NCBI GenBank assembly: GCA_001683735.1
Contig: LUGG01000009.1
Coordinates: 124,001-188,000, forward strand
Length of the DNA stretch: 64,000 nucleotides
Origin: Grifola frondosa
Taxonomy: Eukaryota > Basidiomycota > Agaricomycetes > Polyporales > Grifolaceae
Direction of reading: 5' to 3'
Part shown: in pieces, positions 34,763-45,799 of the stretch
Position numbering within the stretch: the first letter of the stretch is position 1
Layout: every line of letters begins with the position of its first letter
The notes under the pieces: generated by a model
Seen by the model: only the letters and a program-made list of their open reading frames with translations
The model's database searches: none
Told to the model about the DNA's origin: nothing
Made by a program: the position numbers and the translations under genes

Positions 34763-36778
34763 TCAATGGTAGACTCTTCTGATGGAATATCGCTCCCAGC
34801 TCGGATATGTGAACGTCTCTGCAACAGTCCGGATAGATGAGGCCGATGCTTTCTTCCCCTTGTCTTTCACGCCCCCGTTGCTGGTGAAGAAGGGATAATC
34901 CACTGGTATGTCAACCGAGATTGGTACCGACGATATTTTGAGCTTGCGGTCGTCTGCTTCGGAACGCGGGAAAGGGAGAGATTTTGGCGGTTTCAGTTTT
35001 GTCAGTCCATGAGGACTTCCAGGGGAGCTTGGGCGTACATGAGCCGACGACGAAGCGGGAAGTGTCGATGACGATGAAGCTACATCAGTCGATGCTATAT
35101 TCGACTGGGTTGGTTCGGGCGGTAGCAGCGCCGTCAGCTCCGCCAACGCCTCCGCATTTGTGGGTTGTATCCGTAATACCGCACGAAGATCTAAAAACAG
35201 CTGAAATGAACCCAAAGTAAACAGTATATTCACCGGTCAATATACCTTTGATTGCCTCATCTATTCGCCCTTGCAGCTTTCGCGCTTGGGCTCTCCGCCA
35301 GTGGCCTTTCAGACTCTTATGCTGACCTAACGCCATGTCGCAAGCTTTTTCAGCGTTGATATAGCTATCGACTTCGATGTGAGCCGCCACAGCGATTGCA
35401 CAGAACATCATTGAAAGCATACTTCCTGAGTTTCAGATATGCAGCTGCGATATTCAGCTGGTAATGTGGCATCTCTGGCTCAATTTGATGTGCGGCTTTG
35501 TACCGCTCAATCGCGACTTCATATTCGCCTTTCTTGAATGCTACGTTACCCTGTAGACAAATTACGACGTCATGAGCGCCGGAAACAATACAAGGCAATG
35601 ACGCAATGACCTGCTCTTTTTCCCGCTCTGCTCTGAGATATCGCCATTCCATAAGTTCCCCAATGGTCATATCACAATCCACCGGCCCCTCGCTAGAGTC
35701 CTCTGGCTCCAAGCCTACAAAGTCAAAGTCGATCTCCCATATGTCCTCTTCCTCCTCGGTCTCCCAGCCGTAGACACCGCTCCCTGTCGACAAATCAGTG
35801 GAAAGGATTGCAAAAAATGACCAAACATCATACCGCGCCCGTCCCACTCCCGCTCTTTACCTGGTCGCACTCCGCTCTCCTCCTCATCCAGCCGCACTGT
35901 CCGCTCGCAGACCTCACTTAAGTGGTCCGTGGAGCATCCACAGTCACACCACTTCGTCGTCAGTTTCTCGCGCAGGACTAGCCCATATCCACGCACGTCG
36001 AACTCGCGCGCGACTCGCCACAGCGTCGCACACACCCGCTCGTACCCTAAACGCACCTTTGGCCGCCAGTCCATGCCCTTGCCGAATTTCGTCTCGCAGG
36101 CATCCTCGAGAGCGCGAACACCCTCGATCATCGGTCCAAGGTGGGGCGGCTTCGCGAACGAGGGCGGCCGGAGCGCTTCGAGGCTCTCAAGATGCGCCTT
36201 CAGGGCGGAGTAGTGCGGCAGGAGGCGCAGGGAGTGCAGGCCGCGCTTCTGGCAGATTGACACGCCGTTCGACATAGCCTAGCACCATAATGGTCATGTG
36301 TGGACTGGACCATGGTGAGAGGGGGACGTACAAAGTGTCTCAGCGCCGTGTATGTCCAGAGAACGCTCTTGGTCGCTACGCGCTCGCCGGCCTGCCTCAG
36401 GTCCATGCCGATCGCGCCGCGGAAGAAGTCCTTGATTTCGTCGCTGTCTGCATTGGCGGCGACCCAGCTCGGCCCGCCAATAGAGATGCAGCGCATGACG
36501 AACGTCGGCAGGTGTAGGAGAGCGACGCAATAGAGGTGTGTGGAAAATAGGCGCGCAATGTCCTGCTGGAAGCGCAGGAGGATAATGCGCGCAATGGTAT
36601 GCTCTAGCTGAGAGACAGCAGACATTGCCTGCGTGATACTGCGGTCGAGATGACGGTCGAGGTGGGGGTTCGGGTTGCGGTGGTCCTTGTTATGGTGGTG
36701 GACGTGTCCGGCGCCATTCGCAGACTTTTTGGAAGGTCCGGTCGACCGTTTCTTCACATGGGAATACTTTGCAGGCAT
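34763..36778 (-). CDS. TPR-repeat protein
   Basis: Six minus-strand exons (36332-36778, 35834-36278, 35611-35783, 35423-35550, 35246-35364, 34763-35190) total 1,740 nt (579 aa) in frame. The N-terminus is basic and His/Lys-rich (KKRSTGPSKKSANGAGHVHH). It is followed by a helical region I do not recognise (residues about 50-290) containing a Cys pair motif, KWCDCGCS. Three TPR units lie at about 350-465: GNVAFKKGEYEVAIERYKAA, NYINAEKACDMALGQH and GRIDEAIKDLRAVLRIQP. This arrangement is typical of Hsp70/Hsp90 co-chaperone-type TPRs. The tail is Ser/Pro/Lys-rich. TPRs imply binding to a partner protein; the partner is unknown. The acceptor at 35365 was chosen because the nearer AG gives a stop. 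Confidence 0.78.
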
Positions 36779-37735
36779 GCTATCTGAGACAGAAGCATTC
36801 CAGAGAGGACAGAGCAGCGTTCAAGGTCCGTTGCAAAGATTATATGAAGGCGGGACCGGATGATGTACGGTCGTGTCACTTCACTTTTCCAAGTTTGCAA
36901 TTGCGGAGTCTCAAGGTCAAAACTATGTGAGCGCCTTACGCAAAGCCAGTGAAGCTTTGAAGAGTGAAGAGGCGGTGTCGCGGTCGACCTCTACAGTTGG
37001 CGGTGACAGTAATGTAAAGGCGTCGCCGTAAGTCTGTCACGCTACAATGTCACGCACTTCTTGGTTTCGCGGAGGCAATTTCGACTTTACCGAACGGAGA
37101 GAGGTTTCTAGGGCTGCAGTCACAGTTTTGTGACATCACAGTCCGACAGCACATCAAGCACGTGTGGGGTGAGGGGCGCTGCGGTGCACGCCATGTTTCC
37201 GATACCCGTTCGTGCCCACGTTGTGAAACGAACACAAATCCACCAGATGCTTACGAGATAAGCTGTGGCAAATCACACTACTTAATCGGCACTGGAAAAT
37301 ATACGCAATCTGTATTCGCCAACCGGCGTTGAGCATTTGCTTGAGACAACGTCTCAATGTAACGGCAGATCCGACTGCAATCAATGGCATAACAGCCTGC
37401 TGCTCGAGCATAATCTACCATATCCACCCCGCGAAACATATCTTCTTCTATATCAAATTGCCCTGTAGTGTAAACTTAGTGACATAGCCCGCGACGTCAA
37501 ATCAGCAATATCTCACCATAATAATGCGGAGTGTTTGCCCAATTCTGCTGCGATTTGATAACTCGTCCGCGTCGATGTTGCTCACAGGTCTGCCGCTGAA
37601 ACCTCACACTCTCCGTTCTGATGCTGAACGCTCAAGCGCTCACACCCCTGTCACTTACACTGTGACGACGTAACATCCATGCCCAAACGGAGTCCAAACA
37701 TCACACCGTGACATCGACAAGCCAATGACAGCAGA
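36779..37735. other. Gene-free region
   Basis: These 957 bp hold no supported gene. Short frames have no family resemblance. The first part presumably holds the TPR-gene promoter. Confidence 0.3.
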
Positions 37736-37736
37736 C

Positions 37737-37892
37737 CGTCCAGTAACACTCACGTGATACCCTTTGGCATTCCCGAGATGATAGTCCGATCCCTCTTGGG
37801 TATCGGAATCACGTCATATTGGGTGTGACTGTGATTAGCCAATGGGAACAAAGCGTCCAATCACACCCACGTGATACACTTTGCATTCCCGA
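37737..37892. repeat. Short direct repeat with CACGTGATAC boxes
   Basis: Two related blocks, at about 37737-37775 and 37855-37892, share GTCCA-TCACAC-type sequence, then CACGTGATAC, CTTTG and CATTCCCGA with few differences. Each holds a palindromic CACGTG (E-box). They are spaced by about 118 bp, which suggests a local duplication. Confidence 0.55.
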
Positions 37893-38529
37893 CGTAGAGC
37901 TGAGTTGGGCCAAATTTACGGTCTCAAACCGTGAGTGTTACACGGGGTCACGGATGTCACGAAGCAGTCACCTGCCCCAGGCTTGAGTGCCCAGCGAGTG
38001 ACTGCCTCAAACAGCAGTCCCAAGAACATTATAAAATACAAATTTATTTTGGGACCAATATAGAGCACTATCAAATACAGATCATCAAAATTTGAGGGAA
38101 AATGGGGTGTGACAAGGGAGAGGGAGGCCAATACATGTTTGCGGCGAGGCAGCCACCGAGGCGCGAGGCGAAACCGTAAATTGACGCGCTGAAACCGTGA
38201 ATTTACCGGTGAGAATGAAGCTGAGGAGGGGGTGGAATTTCGCAGGGCGCCGCATGAGAGCGCGCGCGAAATTTTGCGTGATGGGATAAATTCACGGTCT
38301 CGGATTTACAGTCTCGTGTACCTGCACGGCGGCATGGCAGGACCATCACGCTTTGGGCACCGGGAACGGTCAGGTGATGCGTTACTTTCGAGACCGTAAA
38401 CCCCAGCATGGGGGCGGCGTGATGAAACAGTAAATGCGCTTGACAGAACCGTGAATATAACGGAAGAAGGCAGCACATCAAGCATCACATCATATTGGGT
38501 GTGACTGTGATTAGCCAATGGGAACAAAG
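37811..38529. repeat. 44-47 bp direct repeat pair flanking a 0.65-kb segment
   Basis: The block starting ATCACGTCATATTGGGTG near 37811 recurs near 38486 as ATCACATCATATTGGGTG. Both continue through GACTGTGATTAGCCAATGGG to ACAAAGC. The copies differ by about one base (G to A at a CpG). They enclose about 0.63 kb rich in the AACCGTGAA motif. This could be the ends of a small non-autonomous element or a segmental duplication. Confidence 0.6.
37913..38458. repeat. Cluster of AACCGTGAA-like motifs in both orientations
   Basis: Within about 550 bp I count eight copies of (A)ACCGT(G/A)A(A/G) or its complement: near 37915, 37926, 38171, 38191, 38289, 38304 (weaker), 38390 and 38447. Several sit beside GAGAC/GTCTC. 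There is no open reading frame. This may be protein binding sites within a repeat family, or hairpin-forming ends. Confidence 0.5.
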
Positions 38530-39780
38530 CATTCTTCCAACTATTGGGCTGCAATGTCCACTTATATTCTGACATCAAAGATCTCATTTGACTCATTGTT
38601 TGAACACCAGTGGGACAGTCAACCTATACTCCGGAATGACCATTCCATCTGGATGTCTGCTCCGGTCTGTATGTCTACTCTGGGACAGTTCTTTCTGGTC
38701 CGACACTCCATGCCATGCTCCTGAATATAATGCACATTCCGATAGCAGGTTCAGATGAACATAATGCAAGGTGAATATTGGGGAGATCAATACAGCCACT
38801 GCCAGCGGTTGGTTCTCCCGATATTAAGGGGTCTTCATGAACACCTCTATTTTGTAAGCGTTGCTCCATCCCGATCCAGTCCAGAGTATGAGTCCCATCC
38901 GTACATTCTATGTCGCTCTCTAGCTCCCAATGGAATGCATCCTGTACTACTTTGATGGGTGGCCAGTGGCCCATGAATGATGAATTCAGAAAATGGTCAC
39001 CGGAGTAGGGCGACGACTTGGCAGATCATATAACTTCGATGTAAGAAGTCGCTGATGCAGAAGGGTGCTGTGCAACTCATTTTTCATCCCGGATAAATAC
39101 ATCATCTTCCATTAATTTACAGGCCTTCTTTATTGTCGAAATCACATCAGACCGGACTGTCGTAACCTCTATCTTATTGTTGTCAAATCACAGACCCACC
39201 ATGCCGCTCCGATTGGCATACAGGTATACTATGGATGTAAGGCCTAGCCCACCGAAGAACTCCAGCTGCACAGTAACAATATTTGCTGCAGTGGACAACA
39301 AACATGCTGAGGGCAGTATTGATGCCGATGTTTGGCATGCAGGTTGGCTGTCATCCCAGATAGGTGGGATGTGCTCCAATGTTGTCTGGACAGGTGTTAT
39401 ACCAGACATCCCTCCGGCATGGGCACACTGATCATGGACACATTCTGCTTCGATTGGCATCCGGCCGGGCTGTGAACCTGAGCATCGGCCGAACTGACGA
39501 AAAGGAGACACAGATGTTCCGGAGTGACATCCGGCCGGACTGAAAATACAGAACCTCGGCCGGGCTGTAACTATGGAACAAGTAGAACAAGTTACAATCC
39601 CGGCCGGGACCGGCTGGCCTGTGACATCAGCCCATGCCATTGACTGGCTGTCTGTAAGTAACAGAAACACTTCACTGAAAGGTGTGTTCAAACCACTCTA
39701 TGAGGCTCCCATTGCTATGGGACTGAGATTCACTACAAAGCCAGGTCCAGTAATCATGGATCTTTATACAGTGTAGCATG
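38530..39780. other. Gene-free region with CGGCCGG boxes
   Basis: No gene is supported. Short open frames (for example 39177-39431 plus) have no family. Between about 39460 and 39615 the motif CGGCCGG(G/A)CTG or a close variant recurs about five times. GC content falls sharply after 39780. Confidence 0.4.
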
Positions 39781-41140
39781 GAAAGAGGGACCTCAAGTGG
39801 CTTATGTTAGTGCTTAACCTCTGGGATAAGCTTGTGATATATGCAAAAATGGATTTATAGGCTGCTTTGTCCAACATTTATACTCCTAGACTAATTAGTT
39901 CTGACATTCTCCCTCCAATTTGTCTCTCTCCTTTTGAGCAACAAATTCAAGGTCTCAATGAACTCTATACTTGATTTATGCATCACTCACTATCAGATCA
40001 ACAACTCACAATTTCTAAGTCTTCTGTGCATAATGAGATAAATTTACAAGCACTTTCACCATGCAATTTATGAACAAAGGTAATATTTGCTCTTCATACT
40101 ACACAGCACCCCACTTAAAGTCCATTTGGCAGAATGAAATTTCGTGAGAATTTACACTGATGAGGTGGCTAAGGTCAGCAAATTGAGTCAAAGTTTTAAA
40201 TCATATGACAAAGTTAACATCCATGTTCAACTGCCATATTAGGTCACAACTTTATCTTGCAATGGAGTGATCCAAACATGCCACAGCTGTCCTGCAATGG
40301 AGGCAATGTCTAGCACACTTTGTTAGTGTCATACTAATAGCTACTGCTGCAATAGTGGAGTCATTCTACACAAGAGAGCTATATCACACCTCATTCTCAC
40401 TCATCAGGAAAAATCATCTTTACTCTATTGCAGTAGATAAACTTGAGAGTAATTATAGTTTGATATATAAGTACCCTGTTCTGAGGACACTATAGTTTCA
40501 CCTGTTGCCTTCCTAGTACTTGATTGTTTCATAGGTAAACTCTTGAGCACTCCCGAGTTTAAGCTAGGTTGTTGCACTTACTATCATTGTTATAGATATT
40601 TTCTTTTAGGTCAATGGCATCATATTTTGATAGCCTTTTGAGCACTTCATTGTCTTGAATGTATCAAGAAGTAAGTTCATTTAATATGGAAAACATGATA
40701 CATTATAGTATAGATATTATATCACATTCTCATTATCATCATCTGGCTTGCCCTCATCCTCACTATTCATGAGACCTGTTCTTCCCTGAAGTTTAAGCTT
40801 TGCTATTTTCATCACATCCACAGAAATGCATCTGCTAATCTGTTTGTCCATCATTCTGTCAGTGATGCAGCTTGTACAGACTATACAGTGAAATTAGAAT
40901 ATACCAGTTTAATTAAATCTGAGCAACTTATCGAGCATGATCATGTAATTTCTGATGAAGATTGCACACAACATCTGGGCTAACCTCTTTATAAAGGTGT
41001 CTTCAAGGACCACACTGTGTCTTGGACAACTGCTTGTATAGATGAAGGTACTACTGAAGTTGATCAGTGTGTCAAGGCTATCCCATTTCATCCCACCTTG
41101 TGACACTTCTAAAAAAGAATAAGAATTTCACTAGTCTTCC
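39781..41140. other. AT-rich, CpG-poor region
   Basis: This is the left part of the AT-rich block. Stops lie in all frames. It probably includes the unreadable N-terminal part of the Plavaka relic that follows, but I see no aligned motif. Confidence 0.35.
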
Positions 41141-42405
41141 AGTAGACTGGCACTGAGTATAAAAACATGGAGAAAGTCTTCCTTGGCATACTCACTGACA
41201 TTGCAAGTCCACCCATTTTGCATGCTATCAGAGCTATTCTTGATCTTATTTATTACATCCACTTTGAGACCCATTCAGACATCTTCCTGGCTCAGCTCAA
41301 TGAAGCATGATTGATGTTTCATGAAAACAAGCACATTTTTATTGATCACAGCATATGAGAACATTTTAATATATCAAAAATTCATTCTACCTGCCACTAT
41401 GAGTCCTTCATCTGGCAGCTTGGAACAGCAGATGAGTATAACACAGAGAGATCCGAATGTCTTCACATTGACTATGTGAAATGAGCTTATGTATCACCAA
41501 ACAAGAGGGTCTACATCCAGCAAATGACAAAGTGGCTTGCATGTCAAGATGCAGTTTATCAATTTGACACCTATTTGTGCTAGATGGAGTCATTCTCACA
41601 TTCATCCCAATTTGATGCAGAGAGGGATGAGAATGATACTGCAGACAATGATGACTACAACAACTCTCCTATTACCCACAACTCTCCTACTTCCAATCCT
41701 TTCTTGTATTTTGTTGCTAAGAAATCTGATCTTTCCAACATCTCTGTGCATTTACTCGAATAAGACTTCAAGTGCTGAGACTTCATATAAACTCTCAAGA
41801 ATTTTCACTGCAGGTCCTCAAGGACTAGGATTTTACCACTCTCTGCTCAGAATATAAGTAACAAGACCCACTTCTCTGTTTACAAGTATATGCATGTATA
41901 TCTTCCTGCTCTCCATCAAGTTTTACATAATACAATTAAGAACACAATTTGTGCAGTTCCATCTCAGCCAGCACGAGGATTAATGAAGGCTGCACCTACA
42001 TATTTTGATACTGTTCTTGTTCAGAAGTTCCCAGACAGTGAGCATGATCAGAAAAATCCTGTTGATGGTGCATAACAGTTTCTTGATATATTGCTCATGT
42101 TGAACTTACTACTATTTCACTGTTGTTGTGTAGGTCTATGTGTTGCATAAGTTTGCACTATTACTAAGCTACCTGAAGTATATGATCCTCATTTTAAACA
42201 TCCACTGGCATTTGTGGAATAGTTTACACCATTTTGAACATCAGATTCTGACACTGGTATGTTCAAAGTCTTCCATACATTTTACTGCCACCAGCAACAC
42301 ATGTCTATTATTTCAGTCACTAAGATTAAGCATAGCTATCATTTACTATCCATTTGAAGGTATGCAGTGGAACAGTTTTAAACTTTGGAGAATGTCTTAG
42401 ATCAG
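41141..42405 (+). mobile_element. Plavaka-type transposase relic
   Basis: One frame with frequent TGA/TAA stops reads GTEYKNMEKVFLGILTDI, AIRAILDLIYYIHFETHSD, LMFHENKHIFID, EHFNISKIHS, GTADEYNTERSECLHIDYVK and IQQMTKWLACQDAVYQFDTY. The downstream part reads TICAVPSQPARGLMKAAPTY, FDTVLVQKF and EVYDPHFKHPLAFVE. This is the C-terminal half of the Plavaka transposases common in agaricomycetes. At least three internal TGA stops stand where family members have Arg (CGA), for example before LMFHENK and before EHFNI. The element is inactive and old. The ends and N-terminus could not be placed. Confidence 0.72.
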
Positions 42406-42599
42406 TGTAAATGTTTCTATATACCTATAGCATTATGATTTTCTACTATTCAGATACCTTCTGTCTGACAAATACAAATAAGTATATTTTCATTGTGCTT
42501 AAATAACAAAGATGTGTAGCCCACAACTTCAAATACTAAACATCCTTCGCTGCAGATTTATAAGGGCTCACTACTGCTAGGATGTCACTCTATGTAACT

Positions 42600-43925
42600 A
42601 TCAGGCCTATTGAGCACTAGGAAGCACACATGTACAACTAGGAGGCCTCAAAAGTTAATAGTGAAAAATACCTAGTTCTAAGTTTTTTTGATGCTGGTAT
42701 TGACTGGGTTTTGGAACTTATGTTTGATCATCCTGATTGTATTCATTGTGAACTTGGTGTTAGTCATAATGTCTTTACAGCCCTTATCAATACCCTACAT
42801 GAAATGGACCATGAGAGTTCTCAGGGAGTACAATTGAAAGAGCAACTTGTCATCTTTCTATATACATTAATAACTAGCTTATCAGTATGATATCTGGATG
42901 AATGTTTTTAGTGATTTAATGATACTATATTCTGGTGAGATTTTGCAAGCTATGGTAGATTTAAGCTAATAATATTATAGTTACTTTCACAAAATGCTTT
43001 TCATCTTTTTTCACCACCCTTTTACCTCAACTATGAGTTTGCTGACAGCAGATAATTCAGTTCCTCAAGAAATTCTTACAATTTCAGATTCTTTTCATGC
43101 CTCAAGGATGCCCTCAGTGCTATTAATAATAGCCACATTGATGCCTCTCCTCCTTTATATGCATGACCCTTTTTTTACAATCACAAAGATGACATCTCTC
43201 AAAATTGTCTGTTTGCACGCAGTTTTAATTTCCAGTTCATCTATATACTCACTAGTTGGGAGGGGTCAGACAGTGATGCACATATATATGAGAATGCTCT
43301 TGCAAAGAGTCTAAACATTTCTCCAAACTGATATTATCTGGCTGATGCTGGTTTTTCATCATGCAATGAGCTTCTTGTTTCCTATTGTGACGTATGATAT
43401 CATTTGTCAGAATGGGGCCATGCTGGTGTTAGGTAAATATTTATATGTATTACTAAATTTATATTTATACATTAATTTATAGATCTGCAAATAAAGAAGA
43501 ATTATTCAATCTTCATCATGCTTCTGCTCATAATGTGATCGAGCATGTATTTAGGGTTTTAAAGCAACACTTTTGAATTCTGCATTTGACTTCAGAATAT
43601 AATCTGAAAATCCAAGCATGAATTTCTGCTGCTTTATGTGCCCTTCACAACTTCATTTGCATGCAATTTGGAAAATTACATATTTGCAAAGAAAAAGAAA
43701 AGACTTGGTTTAGGTAGTGATTGGGATGATAAAAACATTTTTCATGGAGATGAGGAGTCATTTGTGGAGGATAAAGGTAGTAATTATGCTAATGCTAGAA
43801 GAGATCAAATTGCAAGGAACATGTGGGCAGATTATCAGCAAAGACATTTGGAACAAAACCTTGGTAGGATGACAAGGATGATAAGGATGAAGACAATGAT
43901 GAGTGCAATAAAACAGATAAATAAA
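42600..43925 (+). mobile_element. PIF/Harbinger transposase relic
   Basis: The DDE transposase of a PIF/Harbinger element, broken by stops. The N-terminal part reads DWVLELMFDHPDCIHCELGV (42700-42760). Then come SQNCLFARSFNFQFIYILTS, SWEGSDSDAHIYENAL (DDE Asp), YYLADAGFSSCNELL, YHLSEWGHAGVR, HASAHNVIEHVFRVLK and ALCALHNFI. The C-terminus RRDQIARNMWADYQQRH lies near 43800-43850. An AT-rich intron near 43432-43482 is preserved. TGA stops replace Arg in FxILHLTSEY and QAxISAAL, as expected for CGA-to-TGA change. The partner Myb-like gene lies downstream on the other strand. Confidence 0.78.
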
Positions 43926-44399
43926 GTCTCATTTTTTTCATTTTAAACACATCAATATGAATCACGTGATATTTCACTCTGTTTTATGCATATATGCAAA
44001 GCCTCAATTGAATACCTGTACAATGATCAAAACTCATACAATAGTTACAAAATCAAGACTCATATGACAGTTACAAAACAAAAGCTAGTTAGTCTCCAAC
44101 ATATGACTCAACCATAACTTTCTAGTCTTAGTGTCCTCAAGCATCAAATAAATCTTTGCAGCTGCAAGATTTTTTGAAAATGAAAGAGCATAGATACCAT
44201 ATCATTACCTGAAGACTCATTCTTTTGCTCCTGCAATAATCTGGATGCAGTGATTAGCACTTCTGTCTTGGAATCCACCAGTGAAGAAGCCAAGGTCTCA
44301 AGGAAGTCTGTGAGTTAGTTAACTGAGCCCTGCATCCTCATAAGTGCCACTGCTACAGTAGGCTTTGAGGGTCTGGATGCAGTAGTGGAATCTAATGAA

Positions 44400-45130
44400 G
44401 ACTTGTCAGACTAAACAAATAGTTAGCAAATATACAACTGAAGTAACTGTACAATTATGTACTGTAGAATGCTTCCATCTGGAACCTGGTAAAGTGACAC
44501 CAATGGGTCACAAACCAGAGTTGGGGTCCAATGTTGCAGGAGGAAGTGTGGATGGAGTAGAGTCAGATGTAGAGGGAGGTGACATGAAAGAGAATGGTGT
44601 GAAGAAAGGAGTTGGTATATTATCTGCACCAGAAACAGGAGTGGTAGGTGTAGTGAAACCAGGCATGGCAGAAGAAGTTGTAGCAAGGGAAGAAGGGATA
44701 GAAAATGAAGGAGAAAATGCAAATGCACCTCTTACAGCTAAAGGGATTAGAACTTGTACTTTTTCATACAAGATTCAACCCTTGTTGTGAAAAAAATGCA
44801 TGTGAGCATGTGACTAATATAATTTTATTTTAAACATTCAATGGATAAAACATATAGAATAACTCACCTTCACATTTATATATATACCTCCAAACAGAAG
44901 TAGAGGCATCATCTTCAATATTAGCTCCATGCACATTGTCTCAATGAACACCCGATTGTGAGTGCCATGTTTTAATGGCATTACATATAGATAGCTTTGG
45001 TCTATAAATATATATTAGCTCTGAAAATATTATAAAGTCATTACACTCACACTTGCCCATTTAGTCTTACACATTTTGCCAGTCTTTTCAGGACCTGCAG
45101 TTTGAAGGAATTTGATTTTGACAGTGGTAG
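44400..45130 (-). mobile_element. PIF/Harbinger Myb/SANT-like partner relic
   Basis: The minus strand reads FKDMTFNATTVKIKFLQTAG, then KTGKMCKTKWAS (near 45040-45080) and SGVH-stop-DNVHGANIEDDAST (near 44920), with a TGA where W is expected. A Ser/Thr/Pro-rich stretch follows (44508-44771). This is the Myb/SANT-like DNA-binding accessory protein that Harbinger elements need for transposition. Together with the transposase at 42.6-43.9 kb it makes a convergent two-gene element, now dead. Confidence 0.62.
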
Positions 45131-45159
45131 CATTGAAAGTCATATCTTTGAAGTTGCTA

Positions 45160-45799
45160 TTATCTTATCGAATCGGTCTGCTCCTAACAATCCTTCAGCT
45201 GCCTGCTGAATCATTGCTGGCATGCATCAGATGAAGGGTAGGATCCTGGCTTCTAACCTCTTCCTGAATGAAGGAGGTAAGCCTATCCAAAGATAGTATG
45301 CATAATCGTCCTCGGTAAGTTTCCCTTGACCTTGAAGCCATCCTGCAATCCGGATGAACTTCCTAAGGTAACATCTCCAATCCTTCAATTCGTGAATTGC
45401 TTCTCACCTATACTCGCCTGCGAATGCTTGGAGGTCTTTGAGCCTAAATCTCTTTGACTCCAGGTCCGCATTAAAGTATATGATACCATTGGCTTGTAGT
45501 TCATCCCAATTTCCTCCTCTATGACTAGAGAAGCCTTCAATCGTCTCCCTATCTCTCCTGGAGCAGTAATCTGTGACAAATTCACATTCCTCTGCTGCGG
45601 TCAAGTGATGAAGGGCTGCCAACTTCTCAAAGTGGCACAGAAATGGATGAACATCTGCTGGTTCACGCAGTGGCTTGAACAGACTCATGACCAAATTAGG
45701 AAACAACATCATTCCGGTCTCAACTGAGCCAAACAGAATGCACAGCTTCCCTCCGCCATTCGATCTTTCATCCCCACATGAAAACTGAAGCTTGTTCAC
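45160..45799 (-). mobile_element. LTR-retrotransposon gag relic
   Basis: The minus strand codes a gag-like segment: EPADVHPFLCHFEKLAALHH, EECEFVTDYCSRRDRETIEG, FSSHRGGNWDELQANGII and YFNADLESKRFRLKDLQAFA. One frame over it continues as LKDWRCYLRKFIRIAGWLQG, KLTEDDYAYYLWIGLPPSF and RKRLEARILPFI. It is less AT-rich than its surroundings, so it is younger than the Harbinger relic. No LTR or pol is visible next to it. It abuts the Myb-like relic. The gag belongs to a different family from the gypsy element at 49 kb. Confidence 0.6.

Noticed and set aside
34410..34772. 121-codon plus-strand open frame
   Set aside because: No recognisable motif, no start context or splice signals, and composition like the surrounding non-coding DNA.
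35365..35422. Apparent stop in the TPR gene after the KLRK block
   Set aside because: The acceptor 16 nt further downstream (CGATAG) gives NYINAEKACDMAL in frame, and total length is then a multiple of three.
37737..39620. CRISPR-like repeat array
   Set aside because: The repeats are few, irregularly spaced and in both orientations, and the genome is eukaryotic.
44395..44790. 131-codon plus-strand open frame rich in Gly/Val/Glu
   Set aside because: It is antisense to the Ser/Thr/Pro-rich part of the Harbinger Myb-like relic and has no family likeness.
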